A stretch of DNA of 34,441 nucleotides from an uncultured Marivita sp. Its GTDB lineage: Bacteria > Pseudomonadota > Alphaproteobacteria > Rhodobacterales > Rhodobacteraceae. A program made the position numbers and the translations under genes. Below the pieces are notes generated by a model. The model did not search any database. It was not told where the DNA came from and saw only the letters and a program-made list of their open reading frames with translations. Positions 8,458-16,299 of the stretch are shown piece after piece. Within the stretch, counting starts at the first letter, position 1. Each line of letters starts with the position of its first letter. The stretch lies in NCBI GenBank assembly GCA_947503115.1, contig CANNCS010000036.1, positions 1 through 34,441 on the forward strand, given 5' to 3'.

Positions 8458-8855
8458 TCGGGATCGTGATTGTGGCCCACGGTGGTTTGGCGCAGGAGTA
8501 TCTCTCTGCGGTCGAGCATGTTGTTGGTCATCAACCCGGCATGGCCGCTGTATCGATTGATGCCGATCATAACCGCGATGCCAAGCAAAACGAGATTTGT
8601 AGATTGGCTGACGACGTTGATACAGGCGACGGTGTGGTGATTGTTACAGACATGTTTGGTGGGTCGCCTTCGAACTTGAGCCTGCGCGCGTGTCAGCCGG
8701 AAAACCGGCGCATCGTGTATGGCGCAAACCTGCCAATGTTGATCAAATTGGCAAAAAGCCGCGACAAATCGGTGCCTGACGCCGTGCGCGCCGCGCTTGA
8801 TGCGGGGCGGAAATACATTGACAGCCAAGACATAACTCTGGATCAGAGCGCCTGA
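8454..8855 (+). CDS. Mannose-type PTS EIIA component (regulatory PTS)
   Basis: This is an EIIA domain of the mannose family, 133 residues, which accepts phosphate from HPr on a histidine near the N-terminus (His9 in IVIVAHGG). DMFGGSPSNLS (about 66-76) is the second conserved segment. No IIB, IIC or IID gene is nearby, and alphaproteobacteria with this cluster usually have no sugar-transporting PTS, so a regulatory role is more likely than transport. It starts with GTG overlapping the rapZ stop (GTGA), preceded by GGAGGAA. In related genomes it is often called manX or ptsL-type. Confidence 0.9.
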   Translation: MIGIVIVAHGGLAQEYLSAVEHVVGHQPGMAAVSIDADHNRDAKQNEICRLADDVDTGDGVVIVTDMFGGSPSNLSLRACQPENRRIVYGANLPMLIKLAKSRDKSVPDAVRAALDAGRKYIDSQDITLDQSA

Positions 8856-8883
8856 TCACAAGGGGTGAGGGAGGTTCGGCATC

Positions 8884-9162
8884 ATGTCAGCCACGGCGCA
8901 ACGCGTTTTGAAAATCGTAAACGAAAAGGGTTTGCACGCTCGGGCGTCAGCAAAGCTCGTGGAAGTCGTCGAAGGATTTGACGCAACAGCAGAGGTGCGC
9001 AAGGACGGGATGAATGCGTCAGGCGACAGCATCATGGGGCTTTTGATGTTGGCAGCTTCCAAAGGAACCTCTATTGAGGTAGTCACTTCCGGGCCAGACG
9101 CTGAGGCCCTTGCCACCGCAATCGAAACCTTGGTGGCCGATCGCTTTGGAGAGGGGTGCTGA
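8884..9162 (+). CDS. ptsH: Phosphocarrier protein HPr
   Basis: HPr carries phosphate from enzyme I (not in this window) to EIIA. The 92-residue product has the active-site loop GLHARAS with phospho-acceptor His18, and a regulatory serine region ASGDSIMGLLML where Ser49 is the likely HprK target. Both sites are intact, matching the hprK gene in the same operon. The ATG at 8884 follows GAGGGAGG at about 10 bases. The 28 bases between the EIIA stop and this start hold only the ribosome binding site. Confidence 0.95.
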   Translation: MSATAQRVLKIVNEKGLHARASAKLVEVVEGFDATAEVRKDGMNASGDSIMGLLMLAASKGTSIEVVTSGPDAEALATAIETLVADRFGEGC

Positions 9163-9210
9163 TCTGATAGATCGGCTGGACCGACCGGGAATAGGACGTC
9201 ACGCTGCCAT

Positions 9211-10092
9211 ATGGTTGAAAGCTATCAGCACACCTCGACAGACGCGCGCCATGTGGCGCCGGGCGATGTGCCGTATGATAAGCGAAAACTAAGCTACGCG
9301 AATACGTTTACCAACCCGTGGAAGGCCAACACCATCCGCGCGATGGAGTGGATGACTGGTAAAATTCCCTTGCTGCGTTTGGTGCGGCGTTTTGAGCGCA
9401 TGGGCCCGGCCGAGGGGCAGGCATTCTGGGGACAGGCCCTGGAGCTAATGAAAATTCCCCTTGAGACTCCTCAGGAACAGATTTCTCGCATTCCAAAAGA
9501 GGGGCCGGTGATCATTGTCGCCAATCACCCTCATGGGTTGGTCGACGGGATGATCCTTGCGGAATTGATTGGTCGGGTACGGACTGACTACAAGATTTTG
9601 ACTCGCTCTTTGTTGACCGGCGTGACCGAGATCGAAGAATTCATGATCCCAGTTCCGTTTCCGCATGAAGAAGATGCGCGGGAACAAAGCCTTGAAATGC
9701 GGTCGCGGGCGATGGGCCATCTGAAAAAGGGTGGTGTGATTGCATTGTTTCCATCGGGGGTGGTCGCGTCCAGCGACACCTATTTCGGCCCCGCGATAGA
9801 ACGTGTTTGGAACCCGTTTACGGCCAATTTGATCCAGCGATCCGGGGCTACCGTGGTGCCGATCTTTTTCCCGGGACAAAACTCCCGCGTCTATCAGGTT
9901 GCCAATCAACTGTCGGCAACCTTGCGGCAGGGGTTGTTGATTCACGAGGTCATCCATGCCTGCGGCAAGCCTCAGGCTCCGGTCGTTGGTGAACCTATTG
10001 AGGCAGAAGCGATTGAAGCTTTTGCCGGGCGCAGTCGCGAGTTCGTAGCATCCCTGCGCGAGACGACCATGGGATTGGCCGAAAAGCCTTAA
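9211..10092 (+). CDS. Lysophospholipid acyltransferase-like protein
   Basis: The 293-residue product belongs to the glycerolipid acyltransferase superfamily (PlsC-related, hemolysin-like branch). The catalytic block is ANHPHGLVDG (about 104-113), with spacing H-x5-D as in NHPFG-type members rather than the classic H-x4-D. A second block ALFPSGVVA (about 178-186) stands in for FPEGTRS. A likely role is acyl transfer in phospholipid or ornithine-lipid synthesis, but the substrate cannot be read from sequence. It starts 48 bases after ptsH and may share its transcript; the AGGA site is rather far (14 bases) from this ATG. Its stop shares TTAA with the convergent hbd stop. Confidence 0.8.
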   Translation: MVESYQHTSTDARHVAPGDVPYDKRKLSYANTFTNPWKANTIRAMEWMTGKIPLLRLVRRFERMGPAEGQAFWGQALELMKIPLETPQEQISRIPKEGPVIIVANHPHGLVDGMILAELIGRVRTDYKILTRSLLTGVTEIEEFMIPVPFPHEEDAREQSLEMRSRAMGHLKKGGVIALFPSGVVASSDTYFGPAIERVWNPFTANLIQRSGATVVPIFFPGQNSRVYQVANQLSATLRQGLLIHEVIHACGKPQAPVVGEPIEAEAIEAFAGRSREFVASLRETTMGLAEKP

Positions 10093-10964
10093 CGTGTGGG
10101 AACTGGGGTTTCCCCTCGGTAATCGTAAAATCCACGCTGTGTTTTGCGCCCGAGCCAGCCCGCTTCGACGTATTTAGTAAGCAGTGGGCAAGGGCGGTAC
10201 TTGGTGTCTGCCAATCCATCGTGAAGTACGTTCATGATTGCGAGGCATGTGTCGAGCCCAATGAAATCCGCCAGTTCAAGCGGACCCATCGGATGATTGG
10301 CGCCCAGCTTCATTGACTGGTCAATGGAATTCACGTTCCCAACACCTTCGTAAAGTGTGTAAACCGCTTCGTTGATCATCGGCATCAGGATGCGATTTAC
10401 GATGAAGGCGGGGAAATCTTCGGCGGAAGCTGCCGTCTTGCCGAGTTTTTCGACAACGCCCAGACAGGTTTCGTAGGTTTCCTTGTCCGTCGCGATGCCG
10501 CGGATGAGTTCGACCAGTTGCATCACGGGAACCGGGTTCATGAAGTGGAACCCCATGAATTTCTCTGGGCGGTCAGTGCGGCTGGCGAGGCGAGTGATCG
10601 AGATCGACGACGTGTTCGAAGTGAGGATCGTATTATCACTCAGGTGTGGCAGAAGGCTGTCAAAGATCTTTTGCTTGATGACTTCCTGCTCTGTGGCGGC
10701 TTCGATGATCAGATCGGTCTGTGCGACTTGCGGCAAATCTTGGGTGGTGATGATCCGTGCCATCGCTTGATCGCGTTCGGATTGTGTAATCTTTTCGCGG
10801 CTGACCTGACGATCCATGTTGCGTTCTATCAGGTCGATAGCTCGTTTCAGAGCGTCTTCGCTGATGTCATTCAGGACAACATTAAAGCCGGCCAATGCCA
10901 TCACATGAGCGATGCCGTTGCCCATTTGGCCCGCGCCGACCACGCCGATTGAATTGACCGTCAT
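10089..10964 (-). CDS. hbd: 3-hydroxybutyryl-CoA dehydrogenase
   Basis: The enzyme interconverts 3-hydroxybutyryl-CoA and acetoacetyl-CoA with NAD(P). The 291-residue protein is the short stand-alone form. It has the N-terminal Rossmann motif GAGQMG (10-15), SNTSS with Ser119, and the catalytic His140 and Asn143 in GFHFMNPVPVMQLVE, with Glu152 completing the dyad. The C-terminal domain ends in GRKTQRGFYDY. The ATG at 10964 has GGAG 7-10 bases upstream; an ATG at 10994 would add a basic stretch without support. In related genomes it commonly follows etfBA; here an opposite-strand gene lies between them. Confidence 0.92.
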   Translation of the reverse strand: MTVNSIGVVGAGQMGNGIAHVMALAGFNVVLNDISEDALKRAIDLIERNMDRQVSREKITQSERDQAMARIITTQDLPQVAQTDLIIEAATEQEVIKQKIFDSLLPHLSDNTILTSNTSSISITRLASRTDRPEKFMGFHFMNPVPVMQLVELIRGIATDKETYETCLGVVEKLGKTAASAEDFPAFIVNRILMPMINEAVYTLYEGVGNVNSIDQSMKLGANHPMGPLELADFIGLDTCLAIMNVLHDGLADTKYRPCPLLTKYVEAGWLGRKTQRGFYDYRGETPVPTR

Positions 10965-11112
10965 GCGAATGCTCCGTTCGTTTCGCGGCAACAATGACTT
11001 GTGGGGAGGGGGGCTGCAAGGCGGATCGCGGTGATCCGTCGATTTTTAGCTTTAGGAATTTGGGAACCGAATCGCCGCAGTTTGATCCTTGGGTGAGAAA
11101 AAGGTTGGGTGC

Positions 11113-11931
11113 ATGGATATTTCCTCCACGCGCAATCAAGTTATTGATTATGCGCCGTGTCGCTATAGTGGATCGCGACTTTGGTTTCGAGGACCGCTTA
11201 GGTCGTTGCGAACGTCCTATGTTGCCTGTCTGGGCGGGTGTGGCGTGTACGGACGCTATGTGACACGTCCTTGGTCGCAGCAACTCGAAATGAGTATTGG
11301 CCGAACCGTGGTCAATTTAGGCGTCGAGAATTCAGGAATCGATGCCTTCGTGAACGACCCGGGTGCTCTGTCAACGGCAGCAAACGCGCGGGTCACGTTG
11401 ATCCAACTAACCGGTGCTCATAATACATCCAATCGTTTCTACGCGACCCATCCTCGCCGGAACGACAGGTTCCTTAAGGCGTCGCAGTCGTTGGCATCGT
11501 TATACCCGGAAATGGACTTTACCGAGGTTCACTTTACCAGACACCTGTTGACGAGTTTGCACGACATTTGCCCACAACGGTTCGGCATCGTCGTCGAAGA
11601 AGTACAAAATGCCTGGCAGGCACGTATGCGATCGCTGATTGCGCAGATGAACGGGGATGTTTTCCTGCTGTGGTTCGCAGCTCAGGCGTTCCCGGATGTG
11701 GTAGATGGATTGACTGAAAACGAATTGTTTCTAACCAGAGCGACCGTTGGGCCACTTGCGATGCATGTTAAAAAGTTAATCGAAGTCGTCCCCAAAACAT
11801 GGCGGGCCGATGATGAATTTTTAGACGTACCCGAGATTGAGATGTCGCGCGCAGCGCACCTACCCGGACCGAAAGCGCATCGCGAAGTGGCTGAAGCTGT
11901 TGCGCAGGCGATCATCCCGGCCTTGCAATAG
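11113..11931 (+). CDS. DUF6473 family protein, function unknown
   Basis: This 272-residue cytoplasmic-looking protein matches my memory of DUF6473, a family found mainly in Rhodobacterales: CRYSGSRLWFRGP near the start, ACLGGCGVYGRYV, NLGVENSGIDAFVNDP, and the conserved NTSNRFYATHPRRNDRFLKA followed by DFTEVHFTRHLL. The Gly-rich start, Asn-containing block and Asp/His-rich middle recall SGNH/GDSL hydrolases, but I cannot confirm a catalytic set. I start at the ATG at 11113 with AAAAAGG about 9 bases upstream; the ATG at 11089 is possible. It lies opposite to and between hbd and etfA, with its own terminator. Confidence 0.75.
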   Translation: MDISSTRNQVIDYAPCRYSGSRLWFRGPLRSLRTSYVACLGGCGVYGRYVTRPWSQQLEMSIGRTVVNLGVENSGIDAFVNDPGALSTAANARVTLIQLTGAHNTSNRFYATHPRRNDRFLKASQSLASLYPEMDFTEVHFTRHLLTSLHDICPQRFGIVVEEVQNAWQARMRSLIAQMNGDVFLLWFAAQAFPDVVDGLTENELFLTRATVGPLAMHVKKLIEVVPKTWRADDEFLDVPEIEMSRAAHLPGPKAHREVAEAVAQAIIPALQ

Positions 11932-11934
11932 AAA

Positions 11935-11962
11935 ACGGCGCGCCCATATTTGGGCGCGCCGT
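11935..11962. terminator. Bidirectional terminator between DUF6473 gene and etfA
   Basis: A perfect 12-bp inverted repeat, ACGGCGCGCCCA (11935-11946) and its complement (11951-11962), with a 4-base loop, sits between two convergent genes. The minus-strand side ends in TTTT and the plus-strand side in CTATTTGTCTAT, so it works best for etfBA and plausibly for both. Confidence 0.82.
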
Positions 11963-11985
11963 CTATTTGTCTATCGCAGTTAAAC

Positions 11986-12915
11986 TCAGCCGAGCTTTTC
12001 GGTCAGTTCCGGGACTGCATCAAAGAGGTCTGCAACGAGGCCGTAATCCGCCACTTGGAAGATCGGGGCTTCTTCGTCTTTGTTGATGGCAACGATGATT
12101 TTGCTGTCTTTCATGCCTGCAAGGTGCTGAATCGCACCCGAGATGCCGACGGCAATGTAGAGGTCAGGCGCAACCACTTTACCGGTCTGGCCGACCTGCC
12201 AATCGTTGGGGGCAAAGCCCGAGTCGACAGCGGCGCGTGATGCACCGACGGCGGCACCCAAAGTATCGGCCAGCTTTTCGATCATTGCAAAGTCGCTTTC
12301 CGACCCAACGCCACGGCCACCGGAAACAACGACACCCGCCGACGTCAGCTCGGGGCGGTCGCTTGCGGCAACCTTGTCTTCGATCCATTCCGACAAGCCG
12401 GGGTTGTCGCCCGCTGCGATGGTTTCCACAGCGGCGGAGCCACCTGTTGCGGCCGCGTCGAAGGTCGACGTCCGGAAAGAAATGACCTTGGTCGCGTCCT
12501 TGGATTTGATCGTCTGGATCGCGTTCCCGGCGTAGATCGGACGCTCGAATGTGTCGGCATCTACTACGGCGGTCACATCGGTCAGAACCATCACATCAAG
12601 AAGCGCAGCAACGCGCGGAAGGATGTTCTTGGCGTCGGTGGTGGCGGGGGCAACGACATGGCTGTAATCGCCAGCAAGCGATGCGATCAGCGCTGCGACC
12701 GGCTCTGCCAGACGATGTCCATAAAGCGCATCCTCGGCCAACAGAACCTTGGATACACCGTCGATGGTCGCTGCTTCGTCGGCGGCAGCCTTCGCGGTCG
12801 CGCCTGCAGCCAGAACGGTGACGTCACCCAGAGCCTTTGCGGCGGTCACTGCTTTGGATGTGGCATCCATCGCCAACGCGCCATCGGTGATTTCGGCAAT
12901 CAGAAGAACGGCCAT
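11986..12915 (-). CDS. etfA: Electron transfer flavoprotein, alpha subunit
   Basis: EtfA binds FAD and, with EtfB, moves electrons from acyl-CoA dehydrogenases (Mcd here is a likely donor) to ETF:quinone oxidoreductase. The 309-residue length is normal. The C-terminal FAD domain is clear: SGGRGVGS (about 198-205), GASRAAVDSG, then PDLYIAVGISGAIQHLAGM and AINKDEEAPIF. Its ATG shares one base with the etfB stop (TAATG), so the two subunits are translationally coupled. Confidence 0.96.
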   Translation of the reverse strand: MAVLLIAEITDGALAMDATSKAVTAAKALGDVTVLAAGATAKAAADEAATIDGVSKVLLAEDALYGHRLAEPVAALIASLAGDYSHVVAPATTDAKNILPRVAALLDVMVLTDVTAVVDADTFERPIYAGNAIQTIKSKDATKVISFRTSTFDAAATGGSAAVETIAAGDNPGLSEWIEDKVAASDRPELTSAGVVVSGGRGVGSESDFAMIEKLADTLGAAVGASRAAVDSGFAPNDWQVGQTGKVVAPDLYIAVGISGAIQHLAGMKDSKIIVAINKDEEAPIFQVADYGLVADLFDAVPELTEKLG

Positions 12916-13673
12916 TATACAGCTCCCACTTCTTTGAGTTTCGCAACCAGTTCGTCGACCGAACCCACCTTGATCCCTGCGGCGCGCTCTTCGGGCTCGG
13001 AGGTTTTCACGATCTCGAGGCGCGGGGTCACATCGACGCCGTAATCACCGGCTGTCTTTTCATCCAGTGGCTTTTTCTTAGCCTTCATGATGTTTGGCAG
13101 CGACGCGTAGCGCGGCTCGTTGAGGCGCAGATCCGTCGAAATGATTGCGGGCATCTTGACCTTGATGGTCTGCAAGCCGCCGTCCACTTCGCGGGTCACA
13201 ACAGCGCTGTCGCCGTCGATGTCCACGTTGTTGGCATACATCGCCTGCGACCAGCCAAGCAGCGCCGACAGCATCTGACCGGTGGCGTTCATGTCATTGT
13301 CGATGGCCTGCTTGCCAGAGAGCACGAGGCCGGGCTCTTCTTCCTTGACGATGGCGGCAAGGATTTTGGCAACGGCCAGCGGCTCGATGTCGGTGTGCAC
13401 GTCATCGGCAGCAACCACGAGGATCGCGCGGTCTGCGCCCATTGCAAGCGCGGTGCGCAGGGTTTCCTGGCTCTGCTTGACGCCGATGCTGACGGCAACG
13501 ATTTCGTCGGCCTTGCCTGCTTCCTTTAGACGAATGGCCTCTTCTACGGCGATCTCGTCAAAGGGGTTCATCGACATTTTGACATTGGCGAGATCGACAC
13601 CGGAACCATCCGCTTTGACGCGAACCTTCACATTGTAGTCAATCACGCGTTTGACAGGTACCAAGACCTTCAT
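12915..13673 (-). CDS. etfB: Electron transfer flavoprotein, beta subunit
   Basis: EtfB is the AMP-binding partner of EtfA. The 252-residue protein begins [19 protein letters not shown] and contains the family signature around residues 160-190 ([18 protein letters not shown], then [20 protein letters not shown]). The ATG at 13673 has AGAGGAA about 8 bases upstream. The 167 bases upstream contain GTTAGCGC at 13780-13787, a weak partial match to the operator-like sites near pckA and pyk; I give it little weight. etfB and etfA form a tight two-gene unit. Confidence 0.96.
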   Translation of the reverse strand: MKVLVPVKRVIDYNVKVRVKADGSGVDLANVKMSMNPFDEIAVEEAIRLKEAGKADEIVAVSIGVKQSQETLRTALAMGADRAILVVAADDVHTDIEPLAVAKILAAIVKEEEPGLVLSGKQAIDNDMNATGQMLSALLGWSQAMYANNVDIDGDSAVVTREVDGGLQTIKVKMPAIISTDLRLNEPRYASLPNIMKAKKKPLDEKTAGDYGVDVTPRLEIVKTSEPEERAAGIKVGSVDELVAKLKEVGAV

Positions 13674-13840
13674 GGGCGCGTTCCTCTCGTTGGGATCACA
13701 GGAAGACCTGCGATTCTGACGTTTCGTTCCGGGAAGGGATACCCAACCCTGAACACGGGAAACAGGGCAAAATCGTCACGTTAGCGCCATCGGACGTCGC
13801 GTTTTCCAGTTAAATCGCCATCCAATGCTGTGATGCGGCA

Positions 13841-14962
13841 TTAATCGCAGATGTTCTGAAGCGCGCGCCATTCCTGTGCCGTGAGTAAAGGTACGGCATC
13901 AAAGCCGTCTGGTGTCGCATCGCGTGCGGCCTGAATGCGGTCGCCAAGCGATGGATGGCTAAGGAAATGCGCAACAAATGGTGTGGCATCGCCACCGAGC
14001 GCGCGAAACCGTTCAAAGATCGTGGCCAGTGCTGAGGGTGCAATTTCAGCCTTTTGTAAAACGGCATGTGCGAAAAGATCGGCGTCTGATTCAGCCTCTT
14101 GGCTGTATTGCGCTTCGATAAGTCTTTCTGCGAGCAACAAGACGGCGGCGCCGCCCGCGAAATCGCCAAATAGCAGCCCCAGTACTCCTAGAGAACCGGC
14201 GGAACGCAAGGCGTGTCTGGTCGGATCGCGGCTCACAACGTGACCGATCTCGTGCGCGAAGACAGAGGCGACTTCCTCGGGCGTCTGCGCCTTTTCGATC
14301 AGGCCGCGAAAAAGAACGATGTAGTTTCCCGGAAGTGCAAAAGCGTTAATCATCTCGTGATCGAGAACAGATACTGTCAGAGCCTGGGGCTCTGGCAGTG
14401 CCGATTGCAATCGGGCTTCCATCTTCGCCAGAGCGGCCAGACCTTCAGAGTTTTCACAGACGGGAACCGGGTTCAGGCCTGTCTGATCCAACGCATTTTG
14501 TATCTGTTGCAGAGTGACCTGCCCCAACGCGCGCTCACCTTCGGGCGGGATGAAACGGGCCAACTGGTTTGCCATTACCGGGACGAGAACGAATATGATC
14601 AGCGCGACCGAGGTTAACGCAGCAGCGGCCCAGCCGAACAAAGGTGCGCGTTTTGTGACTTTTGGTCTTTTGCGGCGGTGGGGTAGGCGGGGTGCGAGTG
14701 AGTGGTCTGTCAGGACAATACGCTGGACCGGATCATCCGTCAGTTGCAGCACCATCTGGTCAGCGCCGGCTTGATCGGGGACTTCCCGAATGTTCACCAA
14801 TGGCCAATGGACTTCGGCCCCTGTTTCGGCCAACCCGACAAGTGCCTTGGTCTCTTCGTCCACTGTGAGTTCAATTGTGGAAGGGACTGCTTGGGCGCCA
14901 TCGAAATACGTACCACTGGCAGAAAAAGGTCTGGGTGTGCGGCCTACGCGCAAGATAGTCAT
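13841..14962 (-). CDS. Membrane-anchored M48 family zinc metallopeptidase
   Basis: The 373-residue product is a zinc endopeptidase: AHEIGH gives ligands His237 and His241 with catalytic Glu238, and EAESDAD supplies the third ligand, Glu291. A single membrane segment at about 108-132 separates an N-terminal region of about 100 residues, resembling the DUF7092 domain that precedes some M48 peptidases, from the catalytic domain. This suggests an envelope quality-control role like BepA or HtpX relatives, an inference only. Its start overlaps the stop of the upstream DUF898 gene as ATGA, so the two are co-translated. Confidence 0.86.
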   Translation of the reverse strand: MTILRVGRTPRPFSASGTYFDGAQAVPSTIELTVDEETKALVGLAETGAEVHWPLVNIREVPDQAGADQMVLQLTDDPVQRIVLTDHSLAPRLPHRRKRPKVTKRAPLFGWAAAALTSVALIIFVLVPVMANQLARFIPPEGERALGQVTLQQIQNALDQTGLNPVPVCENSEGLAALAKMEARLQSALPEPQALTVSVLDHEMINAFALPGNYIVLFRGLIEKAQTPEEVASVFAHEIGHVVSRDPTRHALRSAGSLGVLGLLFGDFAGGAAVLLLAERLIEAQYSQEAESDADLFAHAVLQKAEIAPSALATIFERFRALGGDATPFVAHFLSHPSLGDRIQAARDATPDGFDAVPLLTAQEWRALQNICD

Positions 14963-16299
14963 AGCGAGGCCCCCACATCCAATGCATCCGCAAAGCCTTC
15001 GGCCTCGGCAAATTCATCACGTGGCCGTTGGCGGATGTCTGACACAGCTGCGGCAGGTGAGAGTGCTAGCGACGAAAAATAGTGGCGTATCACCGGTAGA
15101 GTGATGAACACATTAGTCAGAGCAGACCAAAGCAGGAAGATTGTGAAGTAGATCATCACACTCAGTACGATGATGGCGTATCGCCCCATACCGGCAATCG
15201 GCGCGACCATTTCTTCTACGCCCATTTCGGTCAGAATATCAGCTGACTGGATGAGCAGAAGCAATACACCCAAGATCATGAAGGGAACAAAAACGGCAGC
15301 GGACGCCAGAAGCGTTCCCAAAACATAAATCATCATCACGCGAAACGCGCTAGGTGACAGGGAAAAACTTGCCCCGTTGATTGACTTGGCTTCTGTTAGC
15401 CGTCGAAGGCTATCGACCCGATAGTAAAACAAGCCGTAAAATCCGATGAACGCCGCAAAGATGCCAAGACCAACGCCAATTGAAATGCTTTCGTAGATGA
15501 TTGCTGTGGCACTGGCTATTGCGACTGCCAGAGCCAGGAACATTGGCTTCATCGAAGGATAGAGCATGGTCCATGTACCGCCCTGCGCCATGCGTGCTGT
15601 CCCAAAGAAAGTGCGGTCAGTTTTGTATTTTTCGAGCGAGAACGTCATATGTGGCAACAGCAATCCTGCGCTCAGGATCGTCACGATCCAGTGCAGCACG
15701 GCGCGCCATGCATACCCCCATGCGCCAGGCTCCAACCCAAACCTTAAACCGCGCCATCGCGTTCGTGCGAGGACATACCGGCGCGCGCGGTATTGGGCGA
15801 AAAACCACAGGGGAATGACGCCAACGAGGCTGGTGGCGTAGGCTGCGAAATTGTCCTGAAACAGCGAGAAGCTTGCGAACATCAAGATCAGGTTCACGAT
15901 GCCGATATAGAAGGCTAGAATGACAACGGCGAAAAGGAACCCCAAAAGCTTTTCGACCGGGTCGCCCACGTATTCCAGAGGGTGACCGCCGGGGCGTATG
16001 GACGACCAGTACCAGCGGCGCAAACGCGTTCGCATCCAGAAGCGATAGAAGCCCAGTGTCAGGACAGTTAGAATACCGGTCTTGAGCGCCAACCAGAACA
16101 AGGTCTTTCGAGTGCCGACAACCTCGGTTCGCAGGGTATCCGTGTCAGGTGAAGGTGTTGTCTCTGGGGAAACCGCGCGGGGCCATACGCCCTGTACCGG
16201 CGCGTTTTCCTGTCCACTCTGCAAGTTCTGCTTCGGTTCTGGTGCGTCCGGCTGGGTCGCGCCAGGTGAGGCCTTCTCCCAGGGTGAAGGTGGTTGCAT
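14959..16299 (-). CDS. DUF898 (YjgN-type) multi-pass membrane protein
   Basis: A large polytopic membrane protein, up to 446 residues. The DUF898 pattern is visible twice as [19 protein letters not shown] near the N-terminal side and again after KTDRTFFG, with about nine or ten hydrophobic segments. Function is unknown. The start is uncertain: I give the first plausible ATG (16299), which overlaps the parC 3' end by 155 bases and has only a weak ribosome site. A TTG at 16224 would shorten the overlap and still leave about 40 residues before the first membrane segment. Coupled to the M48 gene by ATGA. Confidence 0.72.
   Translation of the reverse strand: MQPPSPWEKASPGATQPDAPEPKQNLQSGQENAPVQGVWPRAVSPETTPSPDTDTLRTEVVGTRKTLFWLALKTGILTVLTLGFYRFWMRTRLRRWYWSSIRPGGHPLEYVGDPVEKLLGFLFAVVILAFYIGIVNLILMFASFSLFQDNFAAYATSLVGVIPLWFFAQYRARRYVLARTRWRGLRFGLEPGAWGYAWRAVLHWIVTILSAGLLLPHMTFSLEKYKTDRTFFGTARMAQGGTWTMLYPSMKPMFLALAVAIASATAIIYESISIGVGLGIFAAFIGFYGLFYYRVDSLRRLTEAKSINGASFSLSPSAFRVMMIYVLGTLLASAAVFVPFMILGVLLLLIQSADILTEMGVEEMVAPIAGMGRYAIIVLSVMIYFTIFLLWSALTNVFITLPVIRHYFSSLALSPAAAVSDIRQRPRDEFAEAEGFADALDVGASL

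Noticed and set aside
8046-8828. Minus-strand frame opposite rapZ and the EIIA gene
   Set aside because: It crosses two well-supported genes joined by a GTGA overlap and has no domain.
13780-13787. GTTAGCGC upstream of etfB as a further operator
   Set aside because: Only one half-site matches and an 8-mer is expected about once by chance in a window this size.
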